64,000 bases of DNA from Flavobacterium sp. IB48 (GTDB lineage: Bacteria > Bacteroidota > Bacteroidia > Flavobacteriales > Flavobacteriaceae), in contig NZ_JAEFCA010000001.1 in the NCBI RefSeq assembly GCF_016405855.1, positions 1,422,372-1,486,371 of the forward strand, given 5' to 3'. The notes below the pieces were generated by a model. That model saw nothing but the letters and a program-made list of their open reading frames with translations, was not told where the DNA came from and did not search any database. The first letter of the stretch is position 1; the number at the start of each line of letters is the position of its first letter. Both the position numbers and the translations under genes were made by a program. Below, one piece after another: positions 18,869 to 26,711 of the stretch.

Positions 18869-18900
18869 TTTGATTTTGAATTTAGAATTATGTAATCTTG
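18869..18900 (+). promoter_or_regulatory. Promoter upstream of the gene at 18937
   Basis: TTTG (18869-18872), 20 bases, TAATCTTG (18893-18900), one mismatch to TAnnTTTG. It overlaps a TTG that could be read as a start at 18898 and so supports the ATG at 18937. Confidence 0.6.
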
Positions 18901-18936
18901 GTGCTCAAAAAATCAACTTCGATTAATATCAATAAA

Positions 18937-20283
18937 ATGCAGAATTCTAATTTTAAATTAACAACAATAGCCGAAATCAAAACCAAATATCCTTTTTTAA
19001 TTGAAGATCAAAACTTCGATTTATATGAGGATTGGAGCGATGAAGATTTTTTTCTGGTTTCAGAAGAAGATGTCGATTTTGAAGGAAATTTTTATTTAGA
19101 TCTTTATGAAGATAAAGAGAAAAAATGGCTAGCCAATTTATTAAATCTTCCAACTAAAGAAATGGAAGAAATAAGAATTGACGGTATTTTTATAAATGGA
19201 AATTTATCTGTTAGCGGTTCAATTATCAATTCCGAAGGCGATTATGGCCCGTATATTTTCATTAGCGGAAGCGTAAATTGTCAAAGTCTTTTGCTTGGCG
19301 GTGCTAATGTTGAAATAAACGGAAATGTTACAGCAAAAGAAGTGGTGATGACATATTATAATCACGGAAATTTTAATTGTTCGGGTTTAATCGATTCTCC
19401 TGTTTTTATCGTTACAGATCATAATACAGGATTTGCTGATAGAAAAAATAGTTTGTTCTATTATAATGATAGAGCCAATGATATTGATTTAAAAAATGAA
19501 CGAGAATATGACGAAGAAACGGGAGATGAAATTATCTCAAATAAACTTCGAAAATTACTAGATAATCCGTTAATTGAAACTTTTGAAGAACTGGAAGAGT
19601 TTTTAAAACGTGGAGAATTGGTTTTAAAACAAAATAATCCTCCTGTTAAGACTTATGATTATTGGAAACAATTTGCAATATCAAATTACAGAGGCTTAAA
19701 ATTGGTTCCACTTCAATATAGAACCAAAGAATTATGTGATGAAGCAGTAAATGCATCTCATTATGCAATTCAGTTTGTGCCTTTGGAGTTTATTACGGTA
19801 GAATTGTGTGAAAAGCTAGTCATAAAAAACGGTTTTGCGATAAATCAAATTCCGGATGAGTTTAGTACAAAAGAATTATGCTTTTTAGCGGCTAAAAGCG
19901 GAACAGTAATAACATTAATTCCAGAAGAATATTATTCGGAAGAATTAATACTAATGGTTTTTAAAAACGGTAGAAATGAACCAGATATTAACGATGTTCC
20001 TCCTCAATTTATAACAGAAAATTTTCTTGTAGAATATGTAAAAATAGGAAAAGGACTTTGGCTTGATAAAGCTTGCAAACAAAATGGAATTGATAAATTG
20101 CAGGTTTTAAAACAAGTAATCGATTCTGGAATTGAATATTTGGACAATATTTTTGCAAATCATTTCAGTAAAGAAACTGTTGAATATGCTTTTTCTGTTT
20201 ATAAAAATCAAGAAGAGTGGAATAAGTATGTTCAGAAATACAAACAGAAATTTGAACGACTTGAGTTGAATGAATATTTATAA
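18937..20283 (+). CDS. Unknown protein with bactofilin-like strands and DUF4116-like repeats
   Basis: A 448-residue cytosolic protein in two parts. Residues about 65-160 are short beta strands with repeating G-x-V/L turns (IFINGNLSVSGSI, YIFISGSVNCQSLLLGGANV, VEINGNVTAKEV), like the right-handed beta-helix of bactofilins and other polymer-forming proteins. The second half contains repeats resembling DUF4116 (LKLVPLQYRTKELCDEAV, IQFVPLEFITVELCEKLV, INQIPDEFSTKELCFLAA, ITLIPEEYYSEELILMVF). The function is unknown. The start is set by the promoter at 18869-18900. The next gene begins 12 bp later, suggesting an operon. Confidence 0.6.
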   Translation: MQNSNFKLTTIAEIKTKYPFLIEDQNFDLYEDWSDEDFFLVSEEDVDFEGNFYLDLYEDKEKKWLANLLNLPTKEMEEIRIDGIFINGNLSVSGSIINSEGDYGPYIFISGSVNCQSLLLGGANVEINGNVTAKEVVMTYYNHGNFNCSGLIDSPVFIVTDHNTGFADRKNSLFYYNDRANDIDLKNEREYDEETGDEIISNKLRKLLDNPLIETFEELEEFLKRGELVLKQNNPPVKTYDYWKQFAISNYRGLKLVPLQYRTKELCDEAVNASHYAIQFVPLEFITVELCEKLVIKNGFAINQIPDEFSTKELCFLAAKSGTVITLIPEEYYSEELILMVFKNGRNEPDINDVPPQFITENFLVEYVKIGKGLWLDKACKQNGIDKLQVLKQVIDSGIEYLDNIFANHFSKETVEYAFSVYKNQEEWNKYVQKYKQKFERLELNEYL

Positions 20284-20294
20284 AAATTTAGACC

Positions 20295-20672
20295 ATGACC
20301 AACAAAGAACAGATAATACACAATTACATTGAAGCGTATAATCAATTTGATATTGATAAAATGATTGCCGATTTTGACGAATCGGTTGTTTTTGAGAATA
20401 TCCAAAATGGCGAAACCAACTTGACTTTGAATGGGATTAAAGAATTTGCGATTCAAGCCGAAAAAGCCAAAGAATATTTTTCGGAAAGAAAACAAACTAT
20501 TACTTCACTCATACAAGATGAAATTACAGCAATTGTCGATATCGATTATCATGCAGTTCTAGCAATAGATTTTCCAAATGGGTTAAAAGCAGGGCAGGAA
20601 TTGAATATGAAAGGAAGGTCAGTTTTTCAGTTTTCTGATGATAAGATTGTCAAATTGACCGATATGAGTTAA
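20295..20672 (+). CDS. NTF2-like (SnoaL-like) protein
   Basis: A 125-residue protein with the cone-shaped NTF2-like fold pattern: helix EQIIHNYIEAYNQFDIDKMI, strand FDESVVFENI, a central helix, then long strands (EITAIVDIDYHAVLAID, GRSVFQFSDDKIVKLTD). The family includes small-molecule-binding proteins and a few isomerases or polyketide cyclases; no catalytic residues can be assigned. It lies 12 bp after the preceding gene and 4 bp before an acetyltransferase gene, so the three are probably co-transcribed. Confidence 0.75.
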   Translation: MTNKEQIIHNYIEAYNQFDIDKMIADFDESVVFENIQNGETNLTLNGIKEFAIQAEKAKEYFSERKQTITSLIQDEITAIVDIDYHAVLAIDFPNGLKAGQELNMKGRSVFQFSDDKIVKLTDMS

Positions 20673-20676
20673 AGTT

Positions 20677-21114
20677 ATGAGTCTAAAAATAAACATCAGA
20701 AAAGTAGAAAAACAAGACTTGGATTTTGTCTACAAAGCAATCTGCGAACTCGAAAATGAAATTTTAGATTTTGAATTTTTCGAAAGAATATTCGATGAAA
20801 ACATTTCAAATCCTAGAAATGTCTATCTGATTGCCGAAAACGAAAATGAAGGTGTCGGATTTATTAGTTTTCACACGCAAAACCTTTTGCATCATTGTGG
20901 TTTAGTTGGTGAAATTCAGGAGTTTTTTATTCATCAAAAATATCGTGGTCAAGGAGTTGGAAGATTATTGATAAATAAGATTTTAGATTTTGCTGAGGAA
21001 AATAATTTAAAAAGCATTGAAGTGACCACAAATAAAAAGCGAGTAGAAAATGTGGCGATTTATGAGAATTTGGGTTTTACTTTGAGTCATAATAAGTTTA
21101 CGATTTATAAATAA
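20677..21114 (+). CDS. GNAT-family N-acetyltransferase
   Basis: A 145-residue acetyl-CoA-dependent transferase. The diagnostic acetyl-CoA loop is HQKYRGQGVGRLLINKIL (Q/R-x-x-G-x-G/A near residues 88-95), preceded by the beta-bulge strand VGEIQEFFIH and followed by KSIEVTTNKKRVENVAIYEN and a LGFTLSHNKF ending. The substrate is unknown. It starts four bases after the NTF2-like gene and is followed by a palindromic repeat element rather than a standard terminator. Confidence 0.88.
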   Translation: MSLKINIRKVEKQDLDFVYKAICELENEILDFEFFERIFDENISNPRNVYLIAENENEGVGFISFHTQNLLHHCGLVGEIQEFFIHQKYRGQGVGRLLINKILDFAEENNLKSIEVTTNKKRVENVAIYENLGFTLSHNKFTIYK

Positions 21115-21135
21115 GTAAAAAATTATCAGTCTAGT

Positions 21136-21241
21136 TTGTCATTTCGACCGAAGGGAGAAATCTTCGCGAGGAGCTCGACAAAGATTGGCTTGTTGGAACG
21201 GAGTTACTTACGAAGATTTCTCCCTTCGGTCGAAATGACAA
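21136..21241. repeat. TTGTCATTTCGA hairpin element, copy 1
   Basis: A 106-bp element with perfect 31-bp inverted arms (21136-21166 and 21211-21241), each starting TTGTCATTTCGACCGAAGGG, separated by 44 bp. It carries no open frame and looks like a non-autonomous miniature element or a transcribed hairpin at the end of the preceding operon. Two relatives lie at 23197-23321 and 24111-24240. Confidence 0.85.
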
Positions 21242-21305
21242 GATTGTGTTTAGGCAAGTTTTGTAAAGGTTTTAATTGATTTTAATTTCACATATTTTCA
21301 AATCC

Positions 21306-21755
21306 ATGATAATTCGAAAAGCCAACATAACCGACAACGAAATTCTAACTTCAATAACCAAAAAGTCAAAAGCCTATTGGGGATATTCTGTGGAACAAAT
21401 TCAGAAATGGGATAAAAATTTGACTATTTCTCAAGATTATATTAGAGAAAATAACGTTTTCAAATTGATAGATAACGGTTTTGTTATAGGATATTATTCT
21501 TATGTTTTCAAAGATGAAAAAGTAATCGAACTTGATAATTTATTTATCTTACCGGAACATATTGGCAGAGGATTCGGAAAATATTTACTTCTTGATTTCT
21601 TAAACCGAATTAAAGAAACTGGAATAGAAAAAATAATGCTGGACTCAGAACCAAATGCAGAGGATTTTTATGCCAAAATGGGATTTGTAAAAATTGGAGA
21701 ATTCGAAACGTCAATAAAAAACCGTTTTATGCCTATTATGGAAATGAAACTTTAA
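21306..21755 (+). CDS. GNAT-family N-acetyltransferase
   Basis: A 149-residue GNAT protein. The ATG at 21306 gives the usual start MIIRKANITDNEIL; a TTG 30 bases upstream is less likely. Key parts are the strand IELDNLFILPEHIG and the acetyl-CoA loop RGFGKYLLLDFLNRI, then IEKIMLDSEPNAEDFYAKMG with the conserved tyrosine, and GEFETSI. Substrate unknown. It is separated from the first GNAT gene by hairpin copy 1 and followed 16 bp later by the LytTR regulator gene. Confidence 0.85.
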   Translation: MIIRKANITDNEILTSITKKSKAYWGYSVEQIQKWDKNLTISQDYIRENNVFKLIDNGFVIGYYSYVFKDEKVIELDNLFILPEHIGRGFGKYLLLDFLNRIKETGIEKIMLDSEPNAEDFYAKMGFVKIGEFETSIKNRFMPIMEMKL

Positions 21756-21771
21756 AAACTAAATCGAAAAA

Positions 21772-22512
21772 GTGAAACAGCTAAACATTTCTATAAAACA
21801 CAATCTAATTGTCGGTTTACTGATTGGGTTATGGCTTTTTGTTTTTGCTTTCATTATAAAACCTTTTGACGATGGAACCATAAATTTTAGAGCTTGGTTT
21901 TTAATCAGTTTTGGTTTTAGTGTAATGGCATTTTTGTGTTATGGTCTCTTAGCATTTATTCAAAAAAGTTTTTACGAAAGAATAGGGAAGTGGAATGTGG
22001 GTTTAGAAATAACAGCCATTTTTCTTTTTCATTTACTCTACTTAATTGGTGTTTTTACTTTTTATAAAAGTCCAATTTTAAATGGCGGATATGATTTCTT
22101 AGAATTCTTTTCGATAATATTTATAAAAGTCGTTCTAATTTTAACTCCAGTAATTATTCTCGCAAGAAGATATTTAATTAAACTAATTCCCATAACGGAT
22201 GATGTTTTGCTATTTAAAGGAGAAAACAGATTAGACATTCTAAAAATCAACAAAGCCGATTTGGTCTGTATTTCGAATGCTCAAAATTATGTTGAGATTT
22301 TTTATCTCGAAAATGATAAACTCCATTCTAAACTAATTCGTTCCTCGCTCAAAAAAATTCAGGACGATTTCGATTTTTTAGTGCAAATTCATCGTTCGCA
22401 TTTAATAAATCCGTTGCATTTTAAATCTTGGAGAAATGCAAATACAATTATTTTGACTCAAATAGAACTTCCGGTTTCGAGAAATTATAAAGATGTTTTA
22501 ATGGCATTGTAA
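21772..22512 (+). CDS. Membrane-anchored LytTR-family DNA-binding regulator
   Basis: A 246-residue protein with four predicted membrane helices (about 12-30, 42-64, 78-98, 112-130) and a C-terminal LytTR DNA-binding domain (about 150-246: ILKINKADLVCISNAQNYVE, then FLVQIHRSHLINPLHFKSWR and LPVSRNYKDVLMAL). There is no phosphoacceptor receiver domain. This architecture, a membrane sensor directly fused to LytTR, recurs in Bacteroidota. It starts at GTG. The multi-pass protein gene 102 bp downstream is a natural candidate for a linked function; that is inference. Confidence 0.82.
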   Translation: MKQLNISIKHNLIVGLLIGLWLFVFAFIIKPFDDGTINFRAWFLISFGFSVMAFLCYGLLAFIQKSFYERIGKWNVGLEITAIFLFHLLYLIGVFTFYKSPILNGGYDFLEFFSIIFIKVVLILTPVIILARRYLIKLIPITDDVLLFKGENRLDILKINKADLVCISNAQNYVEIFYLENDKLHSKLIRSSLKKIQDDFDFLVQIHRSHLINPLHFKSWRNANTIILTQIELPVSRNYKDVLMAL

Positions 22513-22614
22513 ATTTCGTACCTAAAACAATACATTTTATACCTAAGTTAATAAAATTAGGGTTTTAGAAAAGGTTTCATTTTAGTTTTGCTTCTTCAAT
22601 TTTTAAAATAAATT

Positions 22615-23166
22615 ATGAAAACAAAACATTTTTGCATGATCGGAGCAATACTTTTTTTAGTTAGTTATTTATTTTTTTCAGGCCTTTTACCAAGTTTAAG
22701 CCAATCTGTAGATTTTGCGCATTGGTTCAATTTAATTGGAGCTTGTTTTTTATTATCATTTAATGACGCGTTTCCAAAAACGAAAATTAATAAAGTTGCT
22801 TCTGCGCTGACAATTTTAGGTGTTATTGCCCATATCGGACTTTGTACAATCGATTTTATCATGTCGAGTTACGGAAATAACGAAATTGCAAAAGAGGCAT
22901 TAAGTCAACATATCAGTAATTCTCCATTGATTTTTTATCCATTCGTGGCTGTTGGTCCTTCTTTGCTTTTTCTTGGTTTGGCTTTGCATGCATTTACTTT
23001 TATAAAAACAGAAACCGTAAAATCTTTAATGGTAATTGTGGGTTCGGTTGCTGTTGGATTTTCATTTTTTGTTTTGAAAAATGGCGTTTGGATGTTTTTA
23101 AGCTGTATCGTTTTTGTTTTTGGATTGGGGTTGTTGCTCTATAAAAAAGGAATTGAAAAGTCATAG
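22615..23166 (+). CDS. Multi-pass membrane protein of unknown function
   Basis: A 183-residue protein with about five or six membrane helices (HFCMIGAILFLVSYLFFSG, FNLIGACFLLSF, ALTILGVIAHIGLCTIDFIM, FYPFVAVGPSLLFLGLALHA, SLMVIVGSVAVGFSFFVL, FLSCIVFVFGLGLLLY). I cannot assign a family. It follows the membrane LytTR gene, and a TAGTTTTG box at 22583-22590 may give it its own promoter. It could be the regulated target or signalling partner of the LytTR protein; this rests on position only. Confidence 0.65.
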   Translation: MKTKHFCMIGAILFLVSYLFFSGLLPSLSQSVDFAHWFNLIGACFLLSFNDAFPKTKINKVASALTILGVIAHIGLCTIDFIMSSYGNNEIAKEALSQHISNSPLIFYPFVAVGPSLLFLGLALHAFTFIKTETVKSLMVIVGSVAVGFSFFVLKNGVWMFLSCIVFVFGLGLLLYKKGIEKS

Positions 23167-23196
23167 GATTAGTAATAGCTATGTTTTGAACTGAAT

Positions 23197-23321
23197 TTTG
23201 ACAAAGGTTTTTGCACACAATCTTGTCATTTCGAGGAACGAGAAATCTCCACTAGTGACTCTACAAAGATTGGAGACATTCTGTACGGAGCGCGGAGATT
23301 TCTCGTTCCTCGAAATGACAA
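23197..23321. repeat. TTGTCATTTCGA hairpin element, copy 2
   Basis: Perfect 28-bp inverted arms (23223-23250 and 23294-23321) starting TTGTCATTTCGAGGAACGAG, with 43 bp between. Bases 23197-23291 are repeated at 24111-24205 with three mismatches in 95, so the duplication includes 26 bp of flank as well as the left arm and loop. Open frames across this element are low-complexity products of the hairpin, and I do not call them genes. Confidence 0.85.
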
Positions 23322-23420
23322 CTGAGTGGAAAATTAAAAAAGTTGAAATATTTACTTCGGTTTCTTTATTTGAAATGTGTATTTTCGTTTAAAGAATCCG
23401 CCATTCAAAAATAAAACTAA

Positions 23421-23792
23421 TTGAAAAAACATATAAAAGAACTAATTGTACTCTTTCTGGCTTTTGTCGTGATTGTGGGCGATGGTGCTTTATATTCTCA
23501 ATCTAAATCGGCGGAATACTATCAGTCGTCGTTTGTAGTTTTAAAAAAAGAAATAGAGCTTAAAAGTTCTCGTTTATATAAATTCGGGCAAGCTGTTTCC
23601 TGGAATGAAATAAGATTTTCAATTGTTTTGAATTTTATCAAAACCGGAACTGTTTTTACTTTTCAAATTAAGAAACTGCTAAAAATTCAAAATCTGCTTC
23701 ATCAAAATCTAACTTCATTTATAAATCAATCTGTTTTTATAAATGAAATAATCAGTTCAAAACACTTCGATAAAAGTTTATACAGCGCTTAA
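23421..23792 (+). CDS. Small exported or anchored protein of unknown function
   Basis: A 123-residue protein read from a TTG start. The N-terminus KKHIKELIVLFLAFVVIVGDG is a signal peptide or anchor, and the rest is Lys- and Phe-rich and helical (SAEYYQSSFVVLKKEIELKS, LKIQNLLHQNLTSFINQ). I recognise no family. It lies between two copies of the hairpin repeat, in a stretch that looks strain-variable, so it could be a decaying gene. Confidence 0.4.
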   Translation: MKKHIKELIVLFLAFVVIVGDGALYSQSKSAEYYQSSFVVLKKEIELKSSRLYKFGQAVSWNEIRFSIVLNFIKTGTVFTFQIKKLLKIQNLLHQNLTSFINQSVFINEIISSKHFDKSLYSA

Positions 23793-23848
23793 GAAATTAT
23801 TTCTAAGTATAGATGATCAATAATGTCTAATCATTTATCATTTTCAAA

Positions 23849-24031
23849 ATGTATAAACAAAATAAAAACTCTCGTTTGGAGCAATCTAAACGACCGCTTC
23901 TTCATTGGATAAAAAGAAAATTTATAATTGTAATAACAGCCTTTATGCTAGGAATGGCAAACGGAATGCATACAGAAGATACTCGAATCAAGGGAAATCA
24001 AAATTATACTGAACAGCATAAAAAGGATTGA
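23849..24031 (+). CDS. Small single-pass protein, doubtful
   Basis: A 60-residue frame: basic N-terminus (RLEQSKRPLLHWIKRKF), a membrane-like helix (IIVITAFMLGMANGM) and a polar tail. It starts with ATG and follows the small exported protein by 56 bp. The basic-then-hydrophobic layout is reasonable for a short membrane protein, but no family or initiation signal supports it. Confidence 0.35.
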   Translation: MYKQNKNSRLEQSKRPLLHWIKRKFIIVITAFMLGMANGMHTEDTRIKGNQNYTEQHKKD

Positions 24032-24110
24032 TTATTTAATTAGAGAATATGTCAATGTGATAATTGGAGAATGCTTTCTATTTGTCGTGACCTTTGTCAA
24101 AGTTTTAAAC

Positions 24111-24240
24111 TTTGACAAAGGTTTTTGCACACAATCTTGTCATTTCGAGGAACGAGAAATCTCCACAAGTAACTCTACAAAGATTGGCGACATTCTGTAC
24201 GGAGCTTCTCGCGAAGATTTCTCCTTCGTCGAAATGACAA
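24111..24240. repeat. TTGTCATTTCGA hairpin element, copy 3 (hybrid arms)
   Basis: The left arm (24137-24164) is identical to that of copy 2, whereas the right arm (24211-24240) ends GAAGATTTCTCCTTCGTCGA, closer to the arms of copy 1. The two arms therefore mismatch in the middle. Just before it, 24091-24121 is a 15-bp palindrome (CCTTTGTCAAAGTTT and its complement) that overlaps the duplicated flank. Confidence 0.8.
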
Positions 24241-24256
24241 ACTGGAGGTATAAAAA

Positions 24257-24287
24257 CAAAAAACCGAAGCATTTGCTTCGGTTTTTA
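24257..24287. terminator. Bidirectional hairpin terminator
   Basis: AAAAACCGAAGC / GCTTCGGTTTTTA with loop ATTT. It can terminate the minus-strand HMG-CoA synthase gene and any rightward transcript from the variable patch. Confidence 0.75.
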
Positions 24288-24320
24288 TTTGGAATTTGGG
24301 ATTTCAAATATTGGAATTTA
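24288..24320. repeat. TTGGAATTTGGGATTT-type intergenic repeat
   Basis: The sequence TTTGGAATTTGGGATTTC, then AAATATTGGAATTTA, has a period near seven. Related strings lie at 57840-57896 and 59326-59402. Its last three bases form the stop codon of the gene at 24318. Confidence 0.55.
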
Positions 24321-25679
24321 TTCTACCCATTTATAATATCTCGCTCCAATTAAAACAGGAATCTCTTTTTCGATTCTTTCTAAAACCCATTCGTTTTTTG
24401 GAGTTCTTACGCTTTGTTTTTGTTCTTTTTTGTGAAGGCTTTCGTAAGTGTTGAAATCAATTTCTACGCTTTCGGCTAAATTTTCGAAAAGTTTTACATT
24501 TTCTAAAGCCGATTTCCATTCTGATTGAATTGTTCCTTCAAAAACTTTCGATTTAGATCCGCTTCCATAAGCCAAGAAACCAAAATTAGTTCCAGCAACT
24601 TCTTTTTTAGTATCATAGAAATGAGCCAAAGTTGACAATAATCCCATGAAGATTGAACCTGTGTAAAGGTTTCCTATTAAAGAAGAAGCCAATTCTGCAG
24701 ATTGTAATTTCTCAGTTACAAAACTTCTGTAATCATCAGATTTTGCCACTTCCTTAATTTTTGTCTGATAATCTGCTGGCGCAATATCATCGGCAATAAT
24801 TTTTTCGGCACTGTCTAAAGCATAGATTTCAGATAACATTCTTCTTCCTTGAAAAGAATATGGCAAGTGCATCACGATACTATGCCAAGTGTTATATAAA
24901 GTTTCAGTCGTGTTTTTTAATTTTTTGAATGAAAAATACGCATTGCGCGTACGATCCATGTAACATTGATTTGAATATTGACCGTCAAAAACAGGCTGGT
25001 CTTTATGGATTTCAATTTCAGCTTCTAAATTATCAAACCACGAATCATTGTTTGTGTTTTTGGTAATTTCTTCTTTAGAAATCGTTCTGTAAGGTTTAAA
25101 GAAGTCGAAAACACCTTTTGTGCTCGTTGCCCAATTATTATCAAAAGCAATGATTTTTGGGTTTGCAGTAATTAACATGGCAACAGCTCCTGCACCTTGC
25201 GTGTATTCTCCGCCTGAGTTTAAATCGTATTTTGCAAAATCAGAAGTAACTACAATTGCTTTTTTAGTTGGATTTAATTTTACGAAATCTAAACAGTTTT
25301 GCATCGCATCAACTCCGCCAATGCAAGCAAAAGTGAAATCTACAACATCACATTCAGCCAAAGCATCCTCGCCAAATTTTTGCTCCATTAAACTAATTAA
25401 ATAGGAAGCGATTGGTTTAGAACTGTCAATACCACTTTCGGTACCAACATAGATTCTGCTTATTTCGTTCAGGTTTATTTTATTGTCAACGATAAGTTTT
25501 GTTAAGGCGTTTGCTCCAAAAACTACAGTATCTTGGTGAACATCTGGAAAAGTCATTTTTAGTAATCCAAGACCTTTTTCTAATTTTTCTGGCTCAATAT
25601 TTCTGGCGATTGCCAAAGTTTTTATGGGTAAATGTATGTTTGCTACATCAAAAGAGATAGCATCAATTCCTGTTTTCAT
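24318..25679 (-). CDS. Hydroxymethylglutaryl-CoA synthase family protein
   Basis: A 453-residue thiolase-fold enzyme expected to condense acetyl-CoA with acetoacetyl-CoA to HMG-CoA, the entry to the mevalonate route. Visible residues are the general-base Glu in YVGTESGIDSSKP (E81), the nucleophilic Cys in FTFACIGGVDAMQNC (C119), and FGFLAYGSGSKSKVF near residue 375 with the conserved GSGS loop. Length and order fit MvaS-type enzymes. A biosynthetic pathway use is inferred, since no other mevalonate genes are in the window. The stop codon lies at the edge of an intergenic repeat. Confidence 0.88.
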   Translation of the reverse strand: MKTGIDAISFDVANIHLPIKTLAIARNIEPEKLEKGLGLLKMTFPDVHQDTVVFGANALTKLIVDNKINLNEISRIYVGTESGIDSSKPIASYLISLMEQKFGEDALAECDVVDFTFACIGGVDAMQNCLDFVKLNPTKKAIVVTSDFAKYDLNSGGEYTQGAGAVAMLITANPKIIAFDNNWATSTKGVFDFFKPYRTISKEEITKNTNNDSWFDNLEAEIEIHKDQPVFDGQYSNQCYMDRTRNAYFSFKKLKNTTETLYNTWHSIVMHLPYSFQGRRMLSEIYALDSAEKIIADDIAPADYQTKIKEVAKSDDYRSFVTEKLQSAELASSLIGNLYTGSIFMGLLSTLAHFYDTKKEVAGTNFGFLAYGSGSKSKVFEGTIQSEWKSALENVKLFENLAESVEIDFNTYESLHKKEQKQSVRTPKNEWVLERIEKEIPVLIGARYYKWVE

Positions 25680-25971
25680 TATTAATTTTTTGAGCCGCTA
25701 AAGGTAAAACTATGTTGCGGAATGACAATTTTTTACTTAGACAAAATTTCTGTAGAAGAACACTTTTGAAGAAAATAAATCAAAACTTTGAATAAAATAA
25801 CAATATGATAAATTTTTGGTAATCTGCTTAAGAACCAATTTTCGGCCTAAGGCTTAAAAAACAGTTTTTTAGAGTTTCTATAGTGAATTATTTTTTAGTA
25901 GCTTCATTTTTGTACGTAAAAATACGTAGAATCGTGCTATTTTAAAATCATTATAAATAACAGCGAAATGG
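25680..25971. other. Divergent intergenic region upstream of sdhC
   Basis: Together with the promoter and leader this makes 355 bp without a gene. A TACGTA hexamer occurs twice, ten bases apart (25913-25918 and 25923-25928), which could be a regulator site for either gene. Nothing else stands out. Confidence 0.4.
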
Positions 25972-26002
25972 TTGTAGTTCTTTCGTAATTGAATTATTTT
26001 TG
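25972..26002 (+). promoter_or_regulatory. Promoter of sdhCAB
   Basis: TTG (25972-25974), 20 bases, TATTTTTG (25995-26002). A good TAnnTTTG match placed 32 bases before the sdhC start. Confidence 0.7.
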
Positions 26003-26034
26003 TGTAATTTTTTAAAACAAACTACTTAACACTT

Positions 26035-26700
26035 ATGGCACAATCTGCACAGTTGAATGCTTCCATCTTAAAGAAAGTGGCTATGGCTCTTTCGGGAATA
26101 TTCTTAATCACGTTTTTAGCGCTGCATGTTTCCTTAAATTTTATTTCTATTCTTAGTGAAGATGTTTTCAATGAAGCTTCTCACTTTATGGGATACAATC
26201 CGCTGATTCAGTATGTAATGCAGCCAGTTTTGGCATTTGGAGTAATTTTCCACTTCGTAATGGGATTTGTACTTACAGCACAAAACAGCGCAGCAAGACC
26301 AATTGCTTATGCTAAATACAACGGAGCTGCAAACGCTTCTTGGAGTTCTAGAAATATGATTATTTCTGGATTGGTTATTTTAGCTTTCTTAGGATTGCAC
26401 TTCTACGATTTCTGGTTTCCTGAAGTTACCTACAAATATATTGCAGGTACAGCACCAGACGCTACAAGGTATTATGGTGAGTTGGTTCACAAATTTCACG
26501 ATCCAATCCGTACAGCATTGTACTGTGTGTCTTTTATCCTTTTAGGATTTCACTTATGGCACGGGTTTGCATCTTCTCTTCAATCTGTAGGGATGCACAA
26601 CAAATACTCTAGATTTTTATCAAAAGTAGGTTACTGGTTTGCAGTTGTAGTTCCAGCGCTTTTCGTAATTATCGCTTTATTTCATCATTTCAATAATTAA
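26035..26700 (+). CDS. sdhC: Succinate dehydrogenase cytochrome b558 subunit
   Basis: Membrane anchor of a type B succinate:menaquinone oxidoreductase. The 221-residue protein has five membrane helices and several intramembrane histidines consistent with two hemes: [39 protein letters not shown] and ALFHHFNN. No sdhD gene is present, as expected for the single-anchor type used by Bacteroidota and Bacillus. It is followed by sdhA after 11 bp. Transcription is likely from the promoter at 25972. Confidence 0.95.
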   Translation: MAQSAQLNASILKKVAMALSGIFLITFLALHVSLNFISILSEDVFNEASHFMGYNPLIQYVMQPVLAFGVIFHFVMGFVLTAQNSAARPIAYAKYNGAANASWSSRNMIISGLVILAFLGLHFYDFWFPEVTYKYIAGTAPDATRYYGELVHKFHDPIRTALYCVSFILLGFHLWHGFASSLQSVGMHNKYSRFLSKVGYWFAVVVPALFVIIALFHHFNN

Positions 26701-26711
26701 TATCAATTATA

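Noticed and set aside
23198..23392. Open frame across hairpin copy 2
   Set aside because: Its protein is the translation of an inverted repeat (similar residues at both ends) and starts in the duplicated flank. Not a gene.
24057..24353. Open frame across hairpin copy 3 and the next terminator
   Set aside because: It translates the repeat, the terminator and the end of the opposite gene; no protein character.
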